Assembly: GCA_001247695.2 (NCBI GenBank)
Contig: LGRX02030489.1
Coordinates: 1-57,814, forward strand
Length of the DNA: 57,814 bases
Source of the DNA: Cymbomonas tetramitiformis
Taxonomy: Eukaryota; Chlorophyta; Pyramimonadophyceae; Pyramimonadales; Pyramimonadaceae
Reading direction: 5' to 3'
The notes below the pieces were generated by a model. That model saw nothing but the letters and a program-made list of their open reading frames with translations, made no database searches and had not been told where the DNA came from. The stretch's first letter is position 1; every line of letters starts with the position of its first letter. Positions 9,548-15,878 of this stretch are shown piece after piece. Position numbers and translations under genes: made by a program.

Positions 9548-10090
9548 ACTACATGGGAAGCGTGTAGAGGGGGAGTATCCTTATTAAATACAACTGTATT
9601 CCTTAAGTACCTTCTGTATTTTGCCAGGATTTCCCAGTATTTCGGAACGCTTCCCATGTAGTGAGCACCTACGGTTATCTATGGCAAATCTGCATAAGCC
9701 GACACCGTGACCGCCTACTTACCGCCCACGCCCGCCTTGCATCGCTCGCTTCCCCAAGCTCGCTAACATATATCATTGTGTTCCAAAGTGAGAATATATT
9801 ACTTTAGTATATCCCCGGTTTGGAACACGGGAAATGTTGCCAATATCATATATTATATCATATATTACTGTTTTGGATACATTCCCCGTGATCGATCAGT
9901 AGAACGTTAAATGTTGCCCATATCATATATTATATAACATATTACTGTTTTGGATACATTCCGCGTGATCGGAAACAATCGGAGATTGTGTCATTTATAA
10001 GCCTATACGGCAATTGTTGCCCATATTGAATTATATTATATATATTAGTGTTTGGGATACATTTACCGTTTTTCTCTTCCGATATCTTAT
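9548..10090. repeat. Terminal inverted repeat of inner element, left
   Basis: Matches the reverse complement of 35473-36015 over 543 bp with a handful of mismatches. It is itself structured: a terminal foldback (ACTACATGGGAAGCG at 9548-9562 against its complement at 9648-9662), a GTGTTCCAAA palindrome (9778-9828), three ~63-bp palindromes (9826-9890, 9904-9966, 10007-10069), and a short hairpin ACAATC-GGA-GATTGT (9975-9989). It ends on the methyltransferase start codon. No gene is seen inside. Confidence 0.93.
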
Positions 10091-10787
10091 GGCGACCCAG
10101 ACATTCCACGCAGATTGTTTTGACATTTTACCGAACATTGAATCTAATTCAATTGACTTGGTTATTTTAGATTTACCTTATAATCAAACTGCTTGCAAAT
10201 TTGATAATCAGATTATTGATTTAGATAAATTATGGAAACAATTGAAACGTATCGGCAAACCCCGAACTGCATATGTATTTTTTTGTACAACTCGATTTGG
10301 ACATAAGTTAATATCCAGCAATGAAAGAATGTTCAAATATGATATTGTATGGCAGAAATCGATGAGTTCTGGATTCTATCATTGCAATCATCAACCACTT
10401 CGATCGCACGAAATGTTATACATATTCTATGATAAATTACCGACCTATAATCCACAAATGATTGACGGAATTCCTTACACAAGACAGCCTGGTCGACGCA
10501 CAGAATTATATACTGGAAACAGTCCGAGAATTAATACAATATCTGATGGGAAACGGTTTCCGAAGTCTGTAATAAGTATTGCTAATGGCAATTACAAAAG
10601 TAAACACCCAACTGCCAAACCTTATGATATATTAGAATGGATTGTTAAAACTTATTCAAATGAAAATGATAATATACTGGACCCATTCATGGGTATCGGA
10701 ACAACTGGCAAGGTATGCAAAGTTAATAATCGAAACTTTATTGGCATTGAAATCAATCAAGAATATTATTTAATAAGTGTAATCTAA
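10089..10787 (+). CDS. DNA methyltransferase (amino-methyltransferase, DLPY type)
   Basis: 232 aa from the ATG at 10089, where the outer homologue (37099-37809) also begins; a longer reading from 10014 would lie inside the TIR. Motif IV reads LDLPYNQT (near residue 34) in place of the common DPPY. The AdoMet-binding motif DPFMGIGTTG lies near the C-terminus (about residue 199), giving the beta-class order. KSKHPTAKP precedes it. This architecture is that of N6-adenine/N4-cytosine methyltransferases. It probably methylates the element's own DNA. No partner restriction nuclease is seen. Its 3' end overlaps the convergent 65-aa ORF by 18 bp. Confidence 0.83.
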   Translation: MATQTFHADCFDILPNIESNSIDLVILDLPYNQTACKFDNQIIDLDKLWKQLKRIGKPRTAYVFFCTTRFGHKLISSNERMFKYDIVWQKSMSSGFYHCNHQPLRSHEMLYIFYDKLPTYNPQMIDGIPYTRQPGRRTELYTGNSPRINTISDGKRFPKSVISIANGNYKSKHPTAKPYDILEWIVKTYSNENDNILDPFMGIGTTGKVCKVNNRNFIGIEINQEYYLISVI

Positions 10788-10967
10788 TCGACATAAATCC
10801 TTAGCACATCTAAGACATGTGGGTTCTGGATGAGTGGGTTTTGGATTTTTAATTTCCAAATAGTACCGATGCTTCGGACACACATATTTTTCACATTCAT
10901 AACAAATTCTATTGCACATACGATAACATAAACAACACTGTTCATTTTCTTCTTCCTGCAAATTCAA
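10770..10967 (-). CDS. Cys-rich zinc-binding exon/ORF
   Basis: About 60 codons with a dense Cys pattern (CCLCYRMCNRICYECEKYVC, then CLRCAKDLC), typical of a RING/B-box-like zinc fold. There is no in-frame ATG; the frame opens right after a TTTGCAG acceptor-like sequence at about 10950, so it is probably a terminal exon. I could not find an in-phase donor joining it to the 82-aa ORF upstream. Confidence 0.45.
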   Translation of the reverse strand: MNLQEEENEQCCLCYRMCNRICYECEKYVCPKHRYYLEIKNPKPTHPEPTCLRCAKDLCRLDYTY

Positions 10968-10995
10968 ACAACATACCTGTTTGTTTATTCAAATA

Positions 10996-11244
10996 TTACC
11001 AATCCTTACCACATCTCAAGTTATGTAGACAGGGCTTACAATAAATCCTAAAATTTGACAGGGTATCTCCTTGACACATTTTACAGACACAATAATTGCA
11101 TTTGCAGCAAAACAGCTGCTTAGCACAAGACATACAGTAAGGACCCATTTCACAAATATGACACTCATATTCTTCTACATTCCATAGAAATGTATTACAG
11201 TCTATACAACGAAATTCGGAGTCTTCAGTCTCCTCCTGTAACAT
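10996..11244 (-). CDS. Cys-rich zinc-binding ORF
   Basis: 82 aa with about 15 Cys arranged in CxxC pairs (CIDC, CHIC, CMSC, CCKC, CKMC, CKPC), so a multi-zinc cluster of RING or treble-clef type. The ATG (11244) is followed directly by a TTACAG acceptor-like sequence and codons for EETEDSEF; it may be a true start or the 3' end of an intron. Part of the minus-strand cargo island of the inner element. No counterpart in the outer element. Confidence 0.5.
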   Translation of the reverse strand: MLQEETEDSEFRCIDCNTFLWNVEEYECHICEMGPYCMSCAKQLFCCKCNYCVCKMCQGDTLSNFRIYCKPCLHNLRCGKDW

Positions 11245-11265
11245 TATTCAAAAAAAAGTTTAATC

Positions 11266-11667
11266 TTATGCTTGAGGATGATATGGCTTGAGGGTTGTGG
11301 GACTAATCTCACCCTTGTAAACTCTATGCATGAATGCATCAAACTCAACCCTAAGCTTCTTACAATGAGTTTCCAGAAGCTCTGTGAGAACAGGGTCTTC
11401 CTGAAAGTCTTGGAAAACCACATGAGCTCTTAACTTGGTCCTCCTTTGCTTATCCCTTGGCAGTCGGTCTTTCCAGATCCTATATTTGGCGACACACAAC
11501 ATTCTGGCAATCACCTTGCTGTCATGTTCATCATCATCACTGTCGCAAGCATTATCACCACCGTCATCATTGTCAGGATCTTCATCAGACTTAGAACCAT
11601 CAAAACCCAGCTCCTCAGGTTTTACATCAAAATCCTCAGCAGGATCATTCTCACCTGCAAAATACAT
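11266..11667 (-). CDS. Charged C-terminal exon of the spliced cargo gene
   Basis: In the splice model this exon is 11266-11654, entered at the acceptor TTTTGCAG in phase 1. It encodes a very acidic stretch (Asp/Glu/Ser-rich, about residues 5-40), then a basic helical segment (VIARMLCVAKYRIWKD), and ends with HPQA and TAA. Taken alone an ATG at 11667 would give 133 aa. The acidic-then-basic layout suggests a nucleic-acid or histone-facing protein; no family recognised. Confidence 0.5.
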   Translation of the reverse strand: MYFAGENDPAEDFDVKPEELGFDGSKSDEDPDNDDGGDNACDSDDDEHDSKVIARMLCVAKYRIWKDRLPRDKQRRTKLRAHVVFQDFQEDPVLTELLETHCKKLRVEFDAFMHRVYKGEISPTTLKPYHPQA

Positions 11668-11694
11668 TTACAATAATAAAACAGTAAGTATTTG

Positions 11695-12033
11695 TTACTT
11701 GCTAGTGGAACCTTCCTTCTCAAGATGTTCCCTAATACATTTCTCACGATATCTTCGTGATAATTTCTGTCTGGCTACATAACCCCTGGTATCATTACCA
11801 GGGACATTGGGGATACCAACATGCACGGCCTTACGTCTTCCTACACCTTCTCGATGTATGATTGAACCTTTATTATTTTCAAACATGTAAGAGCCTTGTG
11901 ATCGCAAAAAAGCATATTCCTCACCAGCATTGTCCTCGAACATCTTCTGCTTCTTGGCAGTTTCCTCAGAGTCTGTAAATAACATTACAATAGAAAAGTA
12001 AGAGTATTGTTTACTTGCTAGTGGAACCTTCAA
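11695..12033 (-). CDS. Internal exon, duplicate of the AKKQK exon
   Basis: The modelled exon is 11712-11972 (261 nt, phase 1 to phase 1). It begins DSEETAKKQK and is followed by a donor within GGTTCCACTAGCAAGTAA, the same 18 bases that follow the neighbouring exon 12028-12310. The two exons share AKKQK near the start and similar basic composition (RGY, KARTV/RKAVHV), so this looks like tandem exon-intron duplication. The ORF as a stand-alone unit would need a start inside the intron (ATG near 11985). Confidence 0.48.
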   Translation of the reverse strand: MKVPLASKQYSYFSIVMLFTDSEETAKKQKMFEDNAGEEYAFLRSQGSYMFENNKGSIIHREGVGRRKAVHVGIPNVPGNDTRGYVARQKLSRRYREKCIREHLEKEGSTSK

Positions 12034-12310
12034 ATTCCCCCTTGGCTAATAACTCTTCCCTCCAGGTTATTTCAGAAACAGCAACTTCAAAATCTGGTTT
12101 AACACGGTTCTCATATTCTCCCACATTCTTCACAGTGCGAGCTTTTGCCAGTAATCCCCTATTGTTACAAGTTCCTCTCTGATGAGGAAGATAACCCCTG
12201 GACAGCTTCCTGATATCAGATTTGAGCTTTTCGGGAGAATTCTTCACACCTAGAAGCTTCTCGGCCTTCTCCTCCAGCCTTTTCTGCTTCTTGGCAACTG
12301 AACGGGTCAC
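12011..12310 (-). CDS. Internal exon encoding a basic, helical segment
   Basis: The modelled exon is 12028-12310 (283 nt, phase 0 to phase 1). It follows a TATTACAG acceptor, has no ATG, and opens VTRSVAKKQKRLEEKAEKLL, a basic amphipathic helix. The frame is open to a TAA just past the proposed donor. It is paired with the similar exon 11712-11972. Confidence 0.48.
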   Translation of the reverse strand: MTRSVAKKQKRLEEKAEKLLGVKNSPEKLKSDIRKLSRGYLPHQRGTCNNRGLLAKARTVKNVGEYENRVKPDFEVAVSEITWREELLAKGEFEGSTSK

Positions 12311-12318
12311 CTGTAATA

Positions 12319-12630
12319 TTAATCAGACCGATAATATTCATCAGGAATGTTTACATAATAATCCTCCTCTGGGGTAGTATACCCACAGTAAAGGGCCTGA
12401 TATGCACGGTCCTCCAAGTCATACTCCCTTTCTATGCTACGTTCACTTTCTATAGAAATCAATTCTGCATCTATATCTATTCTGCCTGAATATGCTATTA
12501 TACATTCTATACAGCAATCTGTAGATATGCAGAAAACACATCTCAATTTCTGACATGAAGAAATTGGACATGAAAAAATGCCTTCAAGTTGATTACACAT
12601 ATTGCAGCAAGGTGCCTGAAAATTGCACAA
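12319..12630 (-). CDS. Internal exon, Cys-rich zinc-binding segment
   Basis: The modelled exon is 12355-12630 (276 nt, phase 0 both ends). It enters after the AAACAG acceptor and leaves at a GTAAAC donor. It encodes APCCNMCNQLEG, CPISSCQKLRCVFC, then CCIEC, a cluster of about eleven Cys that would bind zinc, followed by an acidic tail. As an unspliced ORF it stops at 12319 inside the next 44-nt intron. No ATG start is present, which supports splicing. Confidence 0.5.
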   Translation of the reverse strand: MCNFQAPCCNMCNQLEGIFSCPISSCQKLRCVFCISTDCCIECIIAYSGRIDIDAELISIESERSIEREYDLEDRAYQALYCGYTTPEEDYYVNIPDEYYRSD

Positions 12631-12686
12631 CTGTTTAATAAGAATAGTTTACAAGAAGAATGATAATTATAACAGTAATACATTAC

Positions 12687-12758
12687 CTTAGATGCAGGTG
12701 CAGATGCCTCCTCGGTATTATCAGGAGCAAGTTCAGATATAGGCCTCTTGCCTTTGTC
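12687..12758 (-). CDS. 24-codon internal exon
   Basis: 72-nt exon without ATG or stop, between a TAACAG acceptor and an AAG|GTAATG donor. It encodes a short Pro/Ala/Glu-rich linker beginning DKGKRPISELAPD. Phase 0 at both ends, matching the exons on either side (12823-13374 and 12355-12630). Confidence 0.45.
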
Positions 12759-12804
12759 CTGTTATTACATAATTACCAAAATGATAAGTAAAAGTACATT
12801 GTTT

Positions 12805-13374
12805 CTAAGCAATGCAACCTACAAGCCAAACAAAGAAAGCAGTCATGACTGCAATCACCTCAGTGAATACAATGTTCTGCAGAAGGGCTGCATGCTCACT
12901 CATGAAAAGATCCACCTTCATGTTGCCAAGACAAATGGGGTGAGTCTTCATTATCTTATCATGGCAATTGTACCAATGACCAACTGCCTCTACAAATGCA
13001 TGCATCATGCAAAAGAATACAGTGGCAATAATCACAACTACCAGCAGCCTGATCAAAATATGTTGATCTTTGATGGCCTTTTGCAACTGAGCTGCTCTGG
13101 CCTCAGGCTGCATATTCTTCAGATTTTTGACCCATGCTTCAGCCTCCTCACGTTCAGCAGGTTTAAAGGAAACTCCATTCCCAACACCCATCTTGTACTT
13201 GATTCCTGCATCAAGGGCCTTGTGCCATCGATCGTATACACCAGCTGTGGGTCCACCCCTAATAGCATACAGGAGCTTGCCACCATCATGGGCCCGGGGA
13301 CTAACCAGGCCCTCAGCAGCAGCAGCAGAGCCACTGGCACCAGCACCAGCAAGAGTTGACATTTTTGGAGCCAT
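12805..13374 (-). CDS. Viroplasmin / RNase H1 N-terminal-like domain with two membrane helices
   Basis: 189 aa from the ATG at 13374 if unspliced; in the splice model the exon is 12823-13374. Residues about 34-83 (LYAIRGGPTAGVYDRW ... EEAEAWV) follow the pattern of the caulimovirus viroplasmin / RNase H1 hybrid-binding domain (YAV-G-PGiY-W ... EEA). That domain binds RNA/DNA hybrids or double-stranded RNA in its known members. An Ala-rich N-terminus precedes it. Two hydrophobic segments follow (about 106-128 and 168-186), predicting membrane anchoring. No RNase H catalytic domain follows. Anchoring this fold in a membrane is unusual. The upstream ORF 13451-13642 may be its first exon. Confidence 0.6.
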   Translation of the reverse strand: MAPKMSTLAGAGASGSAAAAEGLVSPRAHDGGKLLYAIRGGPTAGVYDRWHKALDAGIKYKMGVGNGVSFKPAEREEAEAWVKNLKNMQPEARAAQLQKAIKDQHILIRLLVVVIIATVFFCMMHAFVEAVGHWYNCHDKIMKTHPICLGNMKVDLFMSEHAALLQNIVFTEVIAVMTAFFVWLVGCIA

Positions 13375-13450
13375 ATCTGCACAAAAGAACAATATACATA
13401 CACAATACTATTATTTCATTATGAAAAGAGTACATACTTATCTTTATCAA

Positions 13451-13642
13451 TCAGTCTTTCTTTTTATATTCCTCAGATACAAAGCCTATACCATATCTAA
13501 AAGACCACTTGTAAACTAAAGGCCTCTTTTCAGGCAAAGGTGCTGCTTCTGCTGCTGCCACGGAGATACGAGGTTCTGGAGCTTCGGCTGTTGCAGACAT
13601 AGAACGGGCTGCTGCAGACATAGCACGTGTAGTCACAGGCAT
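13451..13642 (-). CDS. Ala-rich short ORF, possible first exon
   Basis: 63 aa from ATG 13642, Ala/Ser/Glu-rich in the first half with repeated AMSAAARSMSATAEA. A donor GTATAG after 13492 (phase 1) joins in frame to a GTGCAG acceptor before 13376, two bases ahead of the viroplasmin-like ATG; the intron would be 115 nt. This would make the cargo gene seven exons. Otherwise it is a stand-alone small ORF. Function unknown. Confidence 0.42.
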   Translation of the reverse strand: MPVTTRAMSAAARSMSATAEAPEPRISVAAAEAAPLPEKRPLVYKWSFRYGIGFVSEEYKKKD

Positions 13643-13725
13643 AACTACCTGAAGATAGAAGAAAGTTGAAGGAAGTTAGGAGTCTTGAAAACCTGCAAAC
13701 AAAACAACAAACAGAACACAGTCAC

Positions 13726-15129
13726 TCACCCGGAGTTTTCAAAGTGTATACCAGCGTCAGTTGTAAACACCCAGTTATCAGGCTTTTCCTCTGGAAACTC
13801 TCTATACATATAGTCTTGGTACCTTGTTTCAGCACAATACTGCGGATCTTTTGTCAACTGCGGATCTGCTTTCTTTTTACCCTTATTTTTCTTTTCTGCA
13901 GCTGCTGCTTTTTTCAGTTTCTTTTCTTGTGCTTCTGCTGCAAGCTCGACCCTTCTTTTGTCAGCCATAGCTATGGTCTTCTCAGTTGCTGCTGCTGCCA
14001 ACTGTTCTTTCAAGTCTCGGATCTGGTCCTCAAACTGGTCAGCAGTTAAGTCACTGGCTTCGTCAAGTGCGTCATATAGGGCCTTAGAGTCGTGCAACTG
14101 GATACGAAGCCACTTAATATTGTCCTCCAGTTCAGAAATTCGCTCGTCCTTGTCATCCGAAGTTCTGTCAGGGGACTTCAGAACCCGGATCTTGGTGGCC
14201 GGTGCTCTTTTCAAAGCAGTCACTTCAGCAGTCAGGTCGTTTATCTGTTCACAGTTCTGTAAGTTCGAACAGGTCAGTTTTTCTACCTTTGCTCTTTCTA
14301 CAGAAAGTTCATACTCAGCGGACTCAAGTTCATAGCCTGTATCAGTAAGGTCATTTTTCAGCTCAGTGTTTTCAGCCGTCAGTGCTTCGATGCGGGTTTC
14401 CAGTTCAAAGATCCGGGCTGTGTTTTCAAGTTTCCGAGGACTGGACTGAGCAGAAGTAACTGGGGTTTCTGGCACTGAAATAATAGGAACTGAACTGGTA
14501 CTGGCTGGCGGTGGTTTTGTGATGCGTTTTGTGCCCGGCTGGCGGATTGTCACTGGCGAAGAAAGCGGCGAATCAACACTGAGCCTGGCCATACTTAAGG
14601 AAAGCTGACCGGTATTTTGAGTTTGCTTAGAAAAAAAAGAGCCTCTGCTTCCTTCTAAACTGTCAAGAAACGCATCACAGGTTTGACCTAAAGTTGAGAA
14701 TCCGCTGTCGTCAGTACAGTTATCGAACGCGTCTTCTTGATCCGCTGCACGAACGGCGGCGAAACAAGGAACAACAACTTTTTTGTGCAACGTATCAACA
14801 ATAGAAGTATAGACTGTGGGGTCATCCGAGTTCTGAAGCCGCTCGCACTGTTTGACAAATAACGCTGGAGCTCCTTCTATCGATAAAACTCGCTCACAGG
14901 TATCGATGCGGTGAGGTTCTAAAAAACAAAAGACTCCGCCGTATGAACACTTATTCTCGCAGCGTACATACATATTGTTTTCGAACTTAAGGGCAACACA
15001 GCGAGCGTTTCCAACTTTTACTTTCTTTGCACGGTTAAAAAACGTAGGCGTTTGACGTAACGGATCCCAAACTGCACCTGCACTGTTAGGCTTGCGAGAA
15101 GTCACAACAAGGGGAGGAGATTCGTCCAT
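13726..15129 (-). CDS. Coiled-coil protein with Cys/His N-terminal domain
   Basis: 467 aa from the ATG at 15129 (MDESPPLV); the frame stays open upstream to an ATG at 15372, but that stretch is a repeat-coded (VHDS)n and promoter-like region. N-terminal Cys/His pattern YVRCENKCSYGG then FCFLEPHRIDTC (about residues 43-72) looks zinc-binding. A Ser/Pro-rich linker leads to a long coiled coil (about residues 225-410, with heptads such as LETRIEALTAENTELKNDL). The end is Lys/Ala-rich. The stop follows a good donor GTGAGT at 13725-13730, so it may splice into downstream exons. The outer cargo gene 39789-41701 has a similar plan without evident sequence similarity. Confidence 0.6.
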   Translation of the reverse strand: MDESPPLVVTSRKPNSAGAVWDPLRQTPTFFNRAKKVKVGNARCVALKFENNMYVRCENKCSYGGVFCFLEPHRIDTCERVLSIEGAPALFVKQCERLQNSDDPTVYTSIVDTLHKKVVVPCFAAVRAADQEDAFDNCTDDSGFSTLGQTCDAFLDSLEGSRGSFFSKQTQNTGQLSLSMARLSVDSPLSSPVTIRQPGTKRITKPPPASTSSVPIISVPETPVTSAQSSPRKLENTARIFELETRIEALTAENTELKNDLTDTGYELESAEYELSVERAKVEKLTCSNLQNCEQINDLTAEVTALKRAPATKIRVLKSPDRTSDDKDERISELEDNIKWLRIQLHDSKALYDALDEASDLTADQFEDQIRDLKEQLAAAATEKTIAMADKRRVELAAEAQEKKLKKAAAAEKKNKGKKKADPQLTKDPQYCAETRYQDYMYREFPEEKPDNWVFTTDAGIHFENSG

Positions 15130-15595
15130 ATCTTTACCTTTAAGAAGGTTGAAGAAAGCAAGCGAGCTGTGCGAAAGCTGTGCTGACGGTGGCTGGCGGC
15201 GGGAACTTTTGTGAAAAGTGATGAAAATAACCTGTTGGCGGCTATAAGACAAAGATACGATGATAAGATACGATGATAAGATAACGCCGCCATTGTTATC
15301 GCAAACGTCATCACATGCATGGACGCTGTCATGGACGCTGTCATGGACGCTGTCATGGACGCTTTTGGACACTTGATCTGGTGACCGCCACGTTACCGTC
15401 TTCGTGCGTGCGTACTTCGTACTAGTACTGTAGTGTCATCATAATCGTAAATTGAAAACTGTTTTTCGCTAAGTATTTCCCTGGGAATAGAGATAGAGAA
15501 AATTGGAAAGACTTTTAACAGTTCTCGGGAACAATCTCCGATTGTTCCTTTTCTTTGATTTAATTTAAGGAATAAATATAAGTATATATATTAAG
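15130..15595. promoter_or_regulatory. Divergent intergenic region with short repeats and a hairpin
   Basis: Lies between the minus-strand coiled-coil gene and the plus-strand 64-aa gene. Contains two copies of GATACGATGATAA (about 15254-15279), four 12-bp repeats CATGGACGCTGT (about 15317-15363), a perfect hairpin GGAACAATC-TCC-GATTGTTCC (15528-15548), and an AT-rich TATA-like run before 15596. Part may be coding if the upstream ATG at 15372 is used. Confidence 0.5.
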
Positions 15596-15790
15596 ATGGC
15601 TCTGACCGAGGCACAACTTAAAGCTCAAAGGAAGTATAGAGAGGCTCATATTGAAGAAACGAGGGCTTTGAACCGTAAGCATCAAAAAACATGGTACGAA
15701 AATCATAAAGAATTGCATCGAGAAAAAATGAGGGAATATCAACGACGACGTCGAGCGATGTTAAAAAACGTTATTTGTTGCCAGAATTGA
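15596..15790 (+). CDS. Small basic helical protein
   Basis: 64 aa, rich in Arg/Lys/Glu/Gln with one continuous helix-like run (QRKYREAHIEETRALNRKHQ ... REYQRRRR). It resembles in style the small repeated basic proteins of large DNA viruses and the 91-aa outer protein at 43529, but no clear alignment can be claimed. The last codons and stop fall inside the palindrome 15768-15830. DNA binding is a guess from charge. Confidence 0.5.
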   Translation: MALTEAQLKAQRKYREAHIEETRALNRKHQKTWYENHKELHREKMREYQRRRRAMLKNVICCQN

Positions 15791-15830
15791 ATGATATTAT
15801 ATATATTAGTGATATGGCAACATTCATCGC
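15768..15830. repeat. ~63-bp palindrome, copy between 64-aa gene and primase-helicase
   Basis: ACGTTATTTGTTGCC ... GGCAACATTCATCGC around a core with ATTATATATATTAGTG. Member of the family ACGTTAAATGTTGCC-N30-GGATACATTTAACGT; lies upstream of the helicase gene. Confidence 0.68.
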
Positions 15831-15878
15831 TTATTCTTATAAACATATTTAAAGAATATTATGTATATATAAGTATAT

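Noticed and set aside
10014..10088. N-terminal extension of the inner methyltransferase
   Set aside because: The extra codons lie in the TIR palindrome and the outer homologue begins at the later ATG.
10770..11244. Splicing of the 82-aa Cys-rich ORF into the 65-aa one
   Set aside because: No donor near the end of the 82-aa ORF joins in frame to the TTTGCAG acceptor; left as two separate entries.
12748..13359. 203-aa plus-strand ORF
   Set aside because: Antisense shadow of the viroplasmin-like exon; no recognisable protein features.
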